Part shown: piece by piece, positions 47,215 to 57,711 of the stretch
Position numbering within the stretch: the stretch's first letter is position 1
Layout: the number at the start of each line of letters is the position of its first letter
From: Marchantia polymorpha subsp. ruderalis
Lineage: Eukaryota > Streptophyta > Marchantiopsida > Marchantiales > Marchantiaceae
Length of the DNA: 64,000 nucleotides
Assembly (NCBI GenBank): GCA_037833965.1
Contig: AP031352.1
Location: 29,452,501 to 29,516,500 of the forward strand
Direction of reading: 5' to 3'
Made by a program: the position numbers and the translations under genes
Notes under the pieces: model-generated
Databases searched by the model: none
What the model was told of the DNA's origin: nothing
What the model saw: only the letters and a program-made list of their open reading frames with translations

Positions 47215-48522
47215 GTGATGTATATTTTCACGGATCTGTTATACAAGTCTATGACAGTTTTTGTGGACGATTTTAGCACTCAGTCAAGTGCTAGTGAGCA
47301 TCTGCAGTGTGTTAGAGAAGCTCTCATTAGATGTAGAAGAATGCAGCTAGCTCTAAATCCTGAGAAGACCTTCCTAGGTGTTCAGAGAGGAGTTCTTTTG
47401 GGTTATGTTGTGAGTGAGAAGGGAAGAGAACCGGATCTTGATAAGATTGCTGTCATTGAAGGATTGGCAACTCCCACGAATGCCAAGGGTGTAGCCAAGT
47501 TATTGGGACATGTAGGGTGGTATAGAGAGTTGATTCCTGATTTTGCCAAGATTGTAGTGCCTATTACTCAATTGTTGAGGAAGGAGAACAGGTTTGAGTG
47601 GACAGATGCTTGTCAAGAAGCTTTTGAAGAGTTGAAGTCCAGGTTGAGTACTTATCCGGTGTTGAGGCCTCCTGATTGGAGCATGCCTTTTCACGTTTTT
47701 TGTGATGCAAGTAGTGTAGCAGTGGGTAGTGCGTTGTGTCAGTCTACAGATGAGAAAAGGAAGGACCTGCCAATCGCTTATGCCAGTAGGCAGTTGAATC
47801 CAGCGGAGAGGAACTATTCTACAACCGAGAGGGAGTGCTTGGCCATGGTTTTTTCAGTCAAGAAGTTTAGACATTATCTGATCTGTAATCCAGTAGTTTT
47901 TTTCGTTGATCATATGGCAATCAAATATCTGGTGAACAAGGCGGAGCTTAGTGGAAAATTGGCAAGGTGGGTTTTATTGCTAGAGGAATTTGACTACACT
48001 GTGGAGTATAAACCTGGTTGCATGCACTTGCAGGCCGATCATCTATCTAGGTTGTCGGAGGATGTAGAGACCAGTCCATTAGATGATAGACTGATAGATG
48101 ATAGTCTTTTTGTAGTAACAGCTCAGCCAGAGTGGTACGCTGGAATAGTAGAGTTTTTGACAACTCAGCAGTTGTCAGGTGATTGGACTAAGGAGGAAAG
48201 GAGGAAGGTGAGAGTCAACAGTAGACATTTTGCAGTGATTGGCCACAGATTGTTTAGAAGGGGAGCTGATGGTGTTCTGAGAAGATGTGTGTCAGAAGTG
48301 GAGGTTCCCGCAATTTTAGAGGCTTGCCACGACAGTGCTTGTGCAGGACATTTCTCTGGCCAACTCACAGGTCAGAAAATACTTAGAGCGGGATACTTCT
48401 GGCCTAGGTTGTTTAGGGACTCTCATGAATATGTGAAGCGCTATGATGCCTGTCAGAGGTATGCTAGGAATGACCTTCGAATGGAGATGCCTACATGTTT
48501 CATTGCCACTTGTACCTTTTGA
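47215..48522 (+). pseudogene. pol: Gypsy-B C-terminal RT, RNase H and integrase zinc-binding
   Basis: Continues the previous frame. The RT catalytic pair is in VFVDDF (residues 16-21, counted from 47215), followed by LNPEKTFLG and the thumb motif LLGHVGWYRELIPDFAKI. RNase H has FHVFCDASSVAVGSALCQ near 160, RECLAMVFSVKKFRHYL near 205 and QADHLSRL near 277. The integrase zinc-binding module begins EACHDSACAGHF near 365, but its CxxC pair is altered: RYDACQR, where gypsy-A has RCDACQR. Near 48490 gypsy-B lacks 2 bp (ATGCCTACATG against ATGCCTCTACATG), so this frame ends and the integrase core continues in another frame. Confidence 0.88.
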
Positions 48523-49378
48523 AAAATGGGGAATTGATTATATCGGTGAGATTCATCCTCATTCGTCAAAAGGCATGGCTTACATCATAGTTGCGACAGA
48601 ATACTTGACAAAGTGGGCAGAAGCAAAAGCGGTGAAAACGAATACGGCTGCTCATGCTGCCACATTCATGTACAAAAACATCATTTCAAGGTTTGGATGT
48701 CCCAAGATTCTGGTTAGTGATAGGGGCAGGCACTTCTTGAATGAGATGTTTCAAGAATTAACAGATAGGTTTGAGATAGATCACAGAAAAACGACTCCTT
48801 ATCATCCGCAGACAAATGGTCAGATAGAGCGAGTTAATGGGACTCTGGTGAGCATTCTTCGCAAAACGGTGGTTGACTCAAAAAGGGATTGGGACACCAA
48901 GCTGACAGCAGCATTGTGGGCTTATCGGACAACTTTCAAGGTGACGACCCAGGCAACGCCGTTTTCGTTAGTGTATGGATTGGAGGCCACTCTTCCCATC
49001 GAATTTGAGGTGGAATCACTCCGAGTTGCAGTGCAGTCACGGCTTACAAACAGTCAGTCATTAAGGAATAGGCTAACGACATTAGAAGAGCTTGATGAGA
49101 GGAGAAGAATGAGTGCTCAACATATTGAGGCCATTCAACGGAGGAGAAAAATCACCTTTGATAAGAAGCATAAGAAAAGGACGCTGAGGCCAGGTATGAT
49201 GGTGATGCTCCAGGATGGTAGGAAGCTTGAGTTCCCAGGAAAGTTTGATGAAGTATGGTTAGGGCCTTATCTGATTCGTGAGGTATTTCCAAACAACTTA
49301 GTGCAGTTGGAAACGTTGAATGGAGAAGTTTTCCCCACATGCACTGCAGGAAGTAGATGCAAGCAGTATCGGATTTGA
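48443..49378 (+). pseudogene. pol: Gypsy-B integrase core
   Basis: The real integrase frame resumes here after the 2-bp loss near 48490. The DDE catalytic residues are intact: Asp in GIDYIGEI, Asp in VSDRGRHFLNEMF, and Glu in TNGQIERVNG. The C-terminal part has LDERRRMSAQHIEA, KKHKKRTLRPGMMVML and FDEVWLGPYLIREVF, the usual end domain, and stops at 49378 without a chromodomain. It would insert element cDNA into the genome; the frameshift separates it from the rest of pol. Confidence 0.88.
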
Positions 49379-49435
49379 AGCTGTCTAGCCTGCAAAGCTA
49401 GGATTCTGGAATCTTCCCCTGATGGTCGCCAATGA

Positions 49436-51839
49436 TGTGAGCACAAATCTGTGCTCACATGTCTTTTTACCCTTAGGAGAGTTAAAAGTTTGGATTTAAG
49501 CTCTTGCAAAATTATGCTTGGGGTTTTCTAAAAGTTTCTGCAAGAGTAGGAGTTGGTGTGATGGTTAGGAAGCAAGAGGTGCGGAAGGAGGCCTTTGGGG
49601 CAAGGTCTTTGGCGAAGTGCCTTCGGTGAAGTCCCTTCGGGGAAAGGCCTTCGGCGAAAGAGTGAAACTCTCATAACGTTTTCAATGTGTGACGCCTTGA
49701 CTCAGTTAGGGTCTTGTTGGAAAGAGCTTGCGACGCTCGTTCCAACGAGACCAAGAAATCTTGAGACGGATAAGGCATCACCAAGTTAGGAGCGGCGGAA
49801 GTTTCTGATATGGAGGGCCTTCGGCGGCCTGCGCGTAAGCGTCCTGCGCGTAGGTGGCCTGTGCACAGGCAAACGCCTTTGGCGGAAGATTAAAATCGAC
49901 ATAACTTTTTCAATTCTTAACTTTGCGTTGCTTAGGGTCTCGTTGGAAAGAGCTCGACACACTCGTTCTAACGAGCCCAAGAACGCTTGGAACGGATGAG
50001 TACTTAGGGAGTTATGACTATCGGAAGATACGTAGACGTTCGCCTTCGGCGGAAAGAGTTCGCCTCCGGCGCGAATTCCGCTTACGCGGAAGGGAGATCA
50101 ACTTTTGTCCGACGCGCGGACGGACGCCTTCGGCGGTTGCAGGCCTTAGGCAAAGCAGTAAAACCGGCATATCTTTTTCAATTCTTAGCGGTTTGACTGG
50201 ATTCGGATTTCGTTGGAAAGAACTCAACGAGCTGGTTCCAACGAGACCAAGATCTCTTGAAACGGATCAGTCATCAATGAGTTATGAGCGTCGGAAGCGG
50301 CTGTCGTGAGGCCTTCGGCGTTAACAGTTAGAGGGGCCTTCGGCGTTAACATATAAAGGGGCCTTTGGCCCAAGGACGGCCTGTGCACAAGCGGACGGCC
50401 TGTGGATAGGCGGACGCCTGTGGATAGGCGGCCTGTGCACAGGCGGACGGCTGTGGATAGGCGACCTACGGGTAGGACGCGGACGCCTGCGGATAGGTGA
50501 ACGCCTTCGGCGGAAGAGTAAAAACCGTCATTACTTTCTCAATTCTTATCGGTTTGACTTAGTTAGGGGCTCGTTGGAAAGAGCACAACACGCTTGTTTC
50601 AACGAGCGCAAGAACGTTGCAAACAAAGCAGGGATCTGTGAGTTATGGGCGTCGAGGTGACTGTTATAGATAGGCAAAGATGCAGAAGAGTGTCTTTGGC
50701 GGGGGGATGCCTTCGGCGGTGCGCGGAAGACAATTTTGGACGGCGGATGTTGACGTGATCATAAATAAAGACTGTACAGGTGTGGCAGCGTGGGGCATGA
50801 AGTTGCACATGGGAGCCAGGCCGTTGCCCATCATCGCGGGCTGTGGGTGACTCGGCCCTTGAACGTTGGAGAGGAATTTTCGGCCTGGGGATAGAGATCG
50901 TGTGGTGTGCCATTGTGTGGAGCGCTGGTGGGATCGGTAGGAGGATAGAGTGTGGATGTGAGTGATTTTTGCAGGGAAGTGGTGAGGATTAGGAGGGGAG
51001 TGTGGAGAGTTCGAAGTTGAAGAAAGCAACCTATCGTGGGTGGAGAGTGGTATCGTGAAGTGTAATCTGAGAGTGGGAGCTAAGATCAAAGTGTAATCCG
51101 TGAGTGGGATCTGAGATTGAAGTGTAATCTGAGAGTGGGAGCTGAGATCGAAGTGTAATCCGTGAGTGGGATCTTAGATTGAAGTGTAATCTAAGAGTGG
51201 GAGCTGAGATCAAAGTGTTATCTCTGAGTGGGATCTGAGATTGAAGTGTAATCTGAGAGTGGGAGCTGAGATCGAAGTGTGTCCTCTGTGAGTGGGAGCT
51301 GAAATCTGAGTGGAAGATCTGAGAGTGGGATCTCAGATTGAGGTGCGACATCTGTGAGTGGGAGCTGAAATCCGAGTGGAAGACTTGAGAATGGGAGCTG
51401 AGAGTGAAGCGAAATCTGAGACTGAAATCTGACAGTCGGGATCTGAAATTGAAACTGAAAAGGGAGAGTTGCATCTGAGAGAGGAATCTGGTGGGGTCTG
51501 AAGGTGGAAGCTGAGAAATCGACACTGAAATCCGAGTAGGAATTGGGAGTGGAACTCGGAGCTAGGATAGACCACAGCGGCTGTGGTATTGAGAAGTCAC
51601 CCAGAGTTGGGTTAGATCTTTATGTAACAAAGAGCTTGTCTGCTGCTCTTGTGGAGATAGCAGACAGCAAGTTATTATTTTCAGTTCTGGATAATTTGTC
51701 TGTGAGAGAGCAAGTGTTTACGATCTCATTGTCTTGAATACACATTGAACACATGGTTGAGATCAGAGAAGTTAGATTATGGGAGCTCGAACCCCCACCC
51801 GGACTACAAACGCTGAAGGGTGGGGAGTTTAGGCTCACA
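49436..51839 (+). repeat. Gypsy-B 3' LTR (2404 bp)
   Basis: TGTGAGCACAAATCTGTG to GGCTCACA, strongly similar to the 5' LTR. Differences are mostly in the palindrome block (extra CCTGTGGATAGGCGG units at 50395-50475) and in the tandem repeats (51060-51360). It is preceded by CTTCCCCTGATGGTCGCCAATGA, which is not purine-rich. Confidence 0.9.
51060..51360. repeat. Tandem ~31-bp repeats in gypsy-B 3' LTR
   Basis: Same unit types as at 42330-42650, with a different number and order of units, showing repeat-number change after insertion. Confidence 0.8.
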
Positions 51840-51896
51840 CGCAGCGTGCGGAGGCCGAATCGCAGTTGGTGGTAATTGAAGAGGATCGCATTGGAT

Positions 51897-53270
51897 CGAT
51901 GTAGGGACCAGTCCATTAGATGATAGACTGATAGATGATAGTCTTTTTGTAGTAACAGCTCAGCCAGAGTGGTACGCTGGAATAGTAGAGTTTTTGACAA
52001 CTCAGCAGTTGTCAGGTGATTAGACTAAGGAGGAAAGGAGGAAGGTGAGAGTCAACAGTAGACATTTTGCAGTGATTGGCCACAGATTGTTTAGAAGGGG
52101 AGCTGATGGTGTTCTGAGAAGGTGTGTGTCAGAAGTGGAGGTTCCCGCAATTTTAGAGGCTTGCCACGACAGTGCTTGTGGAGGACATTTCTCTGGCCAA
52201 CTTACAGGTCAGAAAATACTTAGATCAGGATACTTCTGGCCTAGGTTGTTTAGGGACTCTCATGAATATGTGAAGCGCTGTGATGCCTGTCAGAGGTATG
52301 CTAGGAATGACCTTCGAATGAAGATGCCTCTACATGTTTCATTGCCACTTGTACCTTTTGAAAAATGGGGAATTGATTATATCGGTGAGATTCATCCTCA
52401 TTCGTCAAAAGGCATGGCTTACATCATAGTCTGACAGAATACTTGACAAAGTGGGCGGAAGCAAAAGCGGTGAAGACGAATACGGCTGCTCATGCTGCCA
52501 CATTCATGTACGAAAACATCATTTCAAGGTTTGGATGTCCCAAGATTCTGGTTAGTGATAGGGGCAGGCACTTCTTGAATGAGATGTTTCAAGAATTAAC
52601 AGATAGGTTTGAGATAGATCACAGAAAAACGACTCCTTATCATCCGCAGACAAATGATGAGACAAAGCGAGTCAATGGGACTCTGGTGAGCATTCTTCGC
52701 AAAACGGTGGTTGACTCAAAAAGGGATTGGGACACCAAGCTGACAGCAGCATTGTGGGCTTATCGGACAACTTTCAAGGTGACGACCCAGGCAACGCTGT
52801 TTTCGTTAGTGTATGGATTGGAGGCCACTCTTCCCATCGAATTTGAGGTGGAATCACTCCGAGTTGCAGTGCAGTCACGGCTTACAAACAGTCAGTCATT
52901 AAGGAATAGGCTAACGACATTAGAAGAGCTTGATGAGAGGAGAAGAATGAGTGCTCAACATATTGAGGCCATTCAACGGAGGAGAAAAATCACCTTTGAC
53001 AAGAAGCATAAGAAAAGGACGCTGAGGCCAGGTATGATGGTGATGCTCCAGGATGGTAGGAAGCTTGAGTTCTCAAGAAAGTTTGATGCAGTATGGTAAG
53101 GGCCTTATCTTATTCGTGAGGTATTTCCAAACAACTCGGTGCAGTTGGAAACGTTGAATGGAGAAGTTTTTTCCACACACACAACGGGAAGTAGATGCAA
53201 GCTGTACCGGATTTGAAGCTGTCTAGCCTGCAGAGCTAAGATTCTGGAATCTTCCCCTGATGGTCGCCAA
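51897..53270 (+). pseudogene. pol: Gypsy-A integrase, decayed
   Basis: Homology to gypsy-B pol resumes at GATGTAGGGACCAGTCC (compare 48061). A TAG at about 52022 (TGG in gypsy-B) is followed by open frame 52045-52434 with the intact zinc-binding module (HDSACGGHF and RCDACQR) and GIDYIGEI. A frameshift near 52432 (ATAGTCTGACAG against ATAGTTGCGACAG) leads to 52443-53099 with VSDRGRHF. The catalytic Glu of GQIERVN is changed to Lys here (NDETKRVN), and a stop follows FDAVW. Catalytically dead. Confidence 0.87.
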
Positions 53271-53273
53271 TGA

Positions 53274-55801
53274 TGTGAGCACAAAACTGTGCTCACATGT
53301 CTTTTTACCCTTATGAGAGTTAAAAGTTTGGATTTAAGCTCTTGCAAAATTATGCTTGGGGTTTTCTGAAAGTTTCTGCAAGAGTAGGAGTTGGTGTGAT
53401 GGTTAGGGGGCAAGAGGTGCGGAAGGAGGCCTTCGGGGCAAGGTTTTCGGCGAAGTGCCTTCGGAGAAGTCCCTTCGGGAAAAGGCCTTCGGCGAAGAAG
53501 TGAAACTCTCATACTCTCATACGTTTTCAATGTGTGACGCCTTGACTCAGTTAGGGTCTTGTTGGAAAGAGCTCGCGACGCTCGTTCCAACAAGACCAAG
53601 AACTCTTGAAACGGATAAGGCATCACCGAGTTAGGAGCGGCGGAAGTTTCTGATATGGAGGGTCTTCGGCGGCCTACGCGTAGGCGGCCTGTGCATAGGC
53701 AAACGCCTTCGGCGGAAGGGTAAAACCATGATAACGTTTTCAATTCTTAACGGTTTGTGTTGGTTAGGGTCTCGTTGGAAAGCGCTCAACAAGCTTATTC
53801 TAACGAGCCCAAGAACGTTTGGAACGGATGAGGACTGAGGGAGTTATGACTATCGGAAGATACGTAGACGTTCGCCTTCGGCGGAAGGAGTTCGCCTCCG
53901 CCGGGAATTCCGCCTACGCGGAAGGGAGTTCAACTTTTGTCCTATGCGCGGACGAACGCCTCCGGCGGTTATAGGCCTTCGGCGAAGCAGTAAAACCGGC
54001 ATATCTTTTTCAATTCTTAGCGGTTTGACTTGATTTGGATCTCGTTGGAAAGAACTCAACGCGCTGGTTCCAACAAGACCAAGATCTTTTGAAACGGATT
54101 AGTCATCACTGAGTTATGAGCGTCGAAGGCGGCTGTCATGGTTAGGCGAGGGGCCCCTTTGGCGTTAACATATAGAAGGGCCTTCGGCGTTAACAGTTAG
54201 AGGGGCCTTCGGCCCAAGGCGGCCTGCGTGTAGGACGGCTGCGGATAAGCGGCCTGCGGTTAGGACGCGGACGCCTGCGGATAGGCGGCCTGCAGATAGG
54301 CGGACGCCTGCGGGTAGGCGGCCTGCAGGTAGGACGCGGACGCCTGCGGATAGGCAAACGCCTTCGGCGGAAGAGTAAAACCGTCATAACTTTCTCAATT
54401 CTTATCGGTTTGACTTAATTAGAGTCTCGTTGAAAAGAGCACAACACGCTTGTTCTAACGAGCTTAAGAACGTTTCAAACGAAGTAGGGATCCGTGAGTT
54501 ATGGGCGTCGGGGTGACTGTTATAGATAGACAAAGGTGCGGAAGAGTGTCTTCGGCGGGGGATGCCTTCGGCGGTGCGCGGAAGACAATTTCGGACGGCG
54601 GATGTTGACATGATCATAAATAAAGACTGTACAGGTGTGGCAGCGGCGGGGCATGAAGTTGCACATGGGAGCCATGCCGTTGCATATCATCGTAGGAACG
54701 GCATTCACGCGGGCTGTGGGTGACTCGGCCCTTGAATGTTGGAGAGGAATTTTTGGCCTGGGGATAGAGATCGTGTGGTGTGCCATTGTGTGGAGACGCT
54801 GGTGGGATCGGTAGGAGGATAGAGTGTGGACGTGAGTGATTTTCGCAGGGAAGTGGTGAGGATTAGGAGGGGAGTGTGGAGAGTTCGAAGAAGGAAAAAG
54901 CAACCTCTCGTGGGTAGAGAGTTGTATTGTGGAGTGAAATTAGATTGGGATCTGAGATTGAGGTGTGACATCTGTGAGTGGGATCTGAGATTGAAGTGAA
55001 ATCTGTGAGTGGGATCTGAGATTGAAATGAAATCTGTGAGTGGGATCCGAGATTGAAATGAAATCTGTGAGTGGGATCCGAGATTGAAGTGAAATCTGTG
55101 AGTGGGATTCGAGATTGAAATGAAATCTGTGAGTGGGATCCGAGATTGAAGTGAAATCTGTGAGTGGGATCCGAGATTGAAATGAAATCTGTGAGTGAGA
55201 TCCGAGATTGAAGTGAAATCTGTGAGTGGGATCCGAGATTGAAGTGAAATCTGTGAGTGGGATCCGAGATTGAAGTGTAATCTGTGAGTGGGATCCGAGA
55301 TTGAAATGAAATCCGTGAGTGGGATCCGAGATCAGAGTGGAAGACCTGAGAATGGTAGCTGTGAGTGAAGCGAAATCTGAGACTGAAATCTGACAGTAAG
55401 GATCTGAATTTGAAACTGAAATGGGAGAGTTGAATCTGAGAGAGGATTCTGGTGGGGTCTGAAGGTGGATGCTGAGAAATCGGCACTGAAATCTGAGTAG
55501 GAATTGGGAGTGGAACTCGGAGCTAGGATAGACCACAGCGATTGTGGTATTGAGAAAGTCACCCAGAGTTGGGTTAGATCTTTATGTAACAAAGAGCTTG
55601 TCTACTGTTCTTGTGGAGATAGCAGACAGCAAGTTATTATTTTCAGTTTTGGATAATTTGTCTGTGAAAGAGCAAGTGTTTATGATCTCATTGTCTTGAA
55701 TACACTTTGACCACATGGTTGAGATCAGAGAAGTTAGATTATGGGAGCTCGAACTCCCACCTGGACTACAAACGCTGAAGGGTGGGGAGTTTAGGCTCAC
55801 A
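53274..55801 (+). repeat. Gypsy-A 3' LTR (2528 bp)
   Basis: TGTGAGCACAAAACTGTG to GGCTCACA, followed by the duplication TGTAC at 55802-55806. It contains four foldback modules (about 53510-53620, 53730-53850, 53995-54120, 54390-54500), CCTGCGGATAGGCGG units (54230-54360), and the longest 31-bp tandem block (54950-55345). Confidence 0.9.
54950..55345. repeat. 31-bp tandem repeats in gypsy-A 3' LTR, about 12 units
   Basis: Regular units GTGAGTGGGATCCGAGATTGAAGTGAAATCT with single-base variants (AATG for AGTG). Regularity is higher than in the other three LTR blocks, suggesting recent expansion or homogenisation. Confidence 0.88.
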
Positions 55802-55806
55802 TGTAC

Positions 55807-56127
55807 TCTTGAGAGACTTTTCCCCCTGAAATCCTAAGCGCAGGTCGTGACCGACCTCCGAGTTGTGCTTTTCTAGTTTCAGGTGTGTGTGTTGAGTGAC
55901 TTACGCTGCACTATGCATCCTCCGAGTGACCTCCGAGTTGAGCATCCTCCGAGTGGCCTCCGAGTTGAGCACTTGCAGTATTTCTGGGAGTGACAGTCGC
56001 CTGAGAATTCAAACTCTCCAAAAGTCTGTTAAACGTGACACTTTGTACTCTGTGTGTTGCCTCTGTCCTTGTGGGTTCAACCTTTTTACCACCGTACTGC
56101 AGTTTTAGCCTTTGGTGGGTTATTACA
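55807..56127 (+). mobile_element. Tail end of X-I copy B1
   Basis: The last part of B1 after gypsy-A: AGACTTTTCCCCCTGAAATCC to GGTGGGTTATTACA. It matches the tail at 11895-12146 and 11530-11636. No gene. Confidence 0.85.
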
Positions 56128-56424
56128 AGGCGTTCGGGTATTGACCAGGTTCTGAAGGATTCCTCTAGCGCCGAAGGCGCAGCGCCGAAGGCGGATTTCG
56201 CGCCTTGCGCCGAAGGGGTTATTCCTTCAGAGCCCGCATGTAGGGCGGTGCCTGTCCCCGACGTTGCACCCAACTCCTGGATTCTACGAGTTCTCTTGAG
56301 ATTCTCCGAGATCCTCCAGTTTCACTCTATTTTGCTGCACCGATGGCCATTTACACTACTGCCGAGATACAGTTTTCCAAAAATGTTTTAATTTCCTCAA
56401 AAATACCAAAAGTGGGGTACCACA
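56128..56424 (-). mobile_element. 5' terminus of X-II copy E
   Basis: Palindromic stretch with GCGCCGAAGGCG units, then a poly-A side terminus reading TGTGGTACCCCACTTTTGG from 56424 on the minus strand. It joins the segment ending at 20874. The flank after it (ATATCTTTTTACC) is unrelated AT-rich sequence, so this is the right border of the whole nest. Confidence 0.8.
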
Positions 56425-57600
56425 ATATCTTTTTACCATTGATATCATTCGTTGATTGATTGGAAACATTAATTGTGAAAATTCATCATAAATTGTAATC
56501 CGAGTTCTGATTGAAATATTGGATTTGAAATGATAAATAAGGCAATATACTTGAATTTTAATGCTGAATCTCCTATGAGTTATTAGTATAAAGCTAACTC
56601 TTTTTGGAAGTTCATACATTTTTAACAAAAATTTCATAAAACTTCATCTTGAAAGTTTTTTTTTCATCATAATGTGATGTTTAGAATTGATAAGGTAAAT
56701 TGATTTGTAACAAAAGATTTGCACAGGCCTTTTGAATCCATACTATTAATTCATAGCAGGAAAAACATTTTTCGGATTAAAATTCTTCAAACAAAGATGA
56801 AGCATAGAGTGAAACACATCACTCTACTAAATGTTATTTTGCACCATCTAAGTTTATCACTATGCTTGGGCTTGTTCAGTTCAATAAGCTCCATTGATCA
56901 AGAGGATGTAGTAAAGTCAAACATAGTTATCATCAAAATCAAATTATTAATGGTGTCAAACAAAGATCAAAATCAAATTAGTGCTCTAGACATGTGCACA
57001 ACTCAAATCATCAAGAATGAATGATAGAAAGATAAAATTGAGATTTTTTCCGTTTTTTTTTTGTGCTGTGATGAATATAAGATTATTTTAATTGATATTG
57101 TAGCCATAAAACTTAGCACATATTTTCATATAAAAAATTTAACTTCTGGAAAATATTATATTTTATTCTAATTTTAATGTTAAATACATTTATTATAAAT
57201 ATTACATAGCTTATTGATCTATGATTTTTTCTGTGTTCAGTTGTTGGATTTCTAGTAAGTATATGTGATGATTGTAATCCTGAGAATCACACCGACACAC
57301 TCAAGCCAATCCAGGTCACAACCGAAACACGATGGACACAGCTAACACACATATAACGTGATACATGCTAAACACTACATCCTCAGAGGAATACAAAGAC
57401 AGAGTTTACTCATTGAAGTGAAAATATAACCTGACCCGTAGAGGCATTAGGGCATACATCCAAGGTAGGAAACCAATCTCAGCTATAAATAGCTACATAT
57501 CTACACATGAGATTACTCCTTAATTAGAATTAACCTCAACAATCACCCCTTTATATCCCGTTAAGGATTCTCAATAAACTCTTTAATCCATATTATTTCT
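56425..57600. other. AT-rich flank, nothing recognised
   Basis: Low-GC sequence with only short frames (for example 56719-57024) that lack domains or codon bias. No clear element ends were found. Confidence 0.5.
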
Positions 57601-57711
57601 CATCGGGAAGTTTTAGACGGAAACCTAACACAAGTACCATTAAACGAGAGTTAACTAGAACTAAGCCGTAGCCATAACATGTTAGAGTAATAAAATACCG
57701 AGTTATTCAAC

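Larger units (their letters stand above)
40782..51839 (+). mobile_element. Gypsy-B: near-complete Ty3/gypsy LTR retrotransposon
   Basis: An 11,058-bp element with ends TGTGAGC...GCTCACA and duplication CGCAG at 40777-40781 and 51840-51844. It sits within the coiled-coil part of the C3 ORF; the target is seen uninterrupted at about 19448-19460. 5' LTR 40782-43137, primer-binding site 43143-43159, gag-pol 43174-49378, 3' LTR 49436-51839. Domain order Gag, protease, RT, RNase H, integrase is gypsy-type. No chromodomain follows the integrase, so it is probably not a chromovirus. I saw no clear polypurine tract just before the 3' LTR. Confidence 0.92.
38097..51890 (+). pseudogene. X-II ORF, longest copy, cut by gypsy-B
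   Basis: Open for 814 codons from ATG at 38097 (MIFDREAES) to a TAG at 40539-40541 (CAG, Gln, in the copy at 19198). It continues in frame to 40781, where gypsy-B is inserted, and then from 51840 for about 50 bp before the deletion junction. Order: an N-terminal extension of about 80 residues specific to X-II (NSRFHFLVRA, then a short Glu/Arg helix), the conserved domain (LPLRLPQNGLRAYEE, LDFLLWGWNY, YKDHFRRT, GGTLNHLSPFL), a linker of over 350 residues rich in Pro/Ala/Ser/Gly and largely encoded by GCCTTCGGCG-type units, an acidic patch (SDDDDGG, EEEEE), then VIPLLKYLDRK and the coiled coil. This copy shows that the N-domain and coiled coil form one protein. Function unknown; probable nucleic-acid binding or multimerising role is inference. 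Confidence 0.8.
33754..51896 (+). mobile_element. X-II element copy C3 inside gypsy-A, right end lost
   Basis: Starts TGTGGTACCCCACTTTTGG at 33754, within the gypsy-A reverse transcriptase. Own parts: 33754-34628, 37761-40781 and 51840-51896. It carries a foldback module (34040-34147) and the longest X-II ORF (from 38097). An X-III copy (34629-37755) and gypsy-B (40782-51839) are nested in it. After about 51890 it is fused to the gypsy-A integrase region, so the end of its ORF, its tail and part of gypsy-A pol were deleted. Confidence 0.8.
25579..55801 (+). mobile_element. Gypsy-A: Ty3/gypsy LTR retrotransposon, heavily nested
   Basis: LTR ends TGTGAGC...GCTCACA and the duplication TGTAC at 25574-25578 and 55802-55806 define the element, although 30 kb lie between its ends. 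Own parts: 5' LTR (25579-29879, split by an X-III copy), primer-binding site, gag and pol start to 33753, then integrase from 51897 and 3' LTR (53274-55801). An X-II copy (C3) entered the reverse transcriptase at 33754. C3's right end and the rest of reverse transcriptase and RNase H are gone. Many frameshifts and stops show it is older than gypsy-B. Confidence 0.88.
20875..56127 (+). mobile_element. X-I element copy B1, split by gypsy-A
   Basis: Starts TGTGGTAACACAC at 20875 and ends GGTGGGTTATTACA at 56127. The target duplication AGGCG is at 20870-20874 and 56128-56132. Own sequence is 20875-25578 plus 55807-56127, about 5.0 kb, close to the 4876 bp of the copy at 4263. Everything between is gypsy-A and its cargo. 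Tail sequence interrupted at TGTAC (25574-25578) resumes at 55807, as shown by the uninterrupted tail at 11870-12060. It contains the best-preserved X-I ORF. Confidence 0.85.
13848..56424 (-). mobile_element. X-II element copy E, outermost host of the right block
   Basis: E is present in three pieces on the minus strand: 13848-15940 (ORF and start of the 5' region), 20218-20874 (5' region) and 56128-56424, where it ends with the X-II terminus TGTGGTACCCCAC read from 56424. Between them lie an X-II copy (15941-20217) and the X-I copy B1 (20875-56127) with all its nested cargo. Removing B1 and one AGGCG rejoins the foldback module interrupted at 20870. The 3' half of E is lost to the left, where an X-III fragment and rearranged sequence stand. 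The right target site begins ATATC at 56425; no matching left copy was found. Confidence 0.7.

Noticed and set aside
50340-50520. CRISPR-like array of regularly spaced palindromes
   Set aside because: Units are adjacent variants of CCTGTGGATAGGCGG without unique spacers of constant length, inside a plant LTR.
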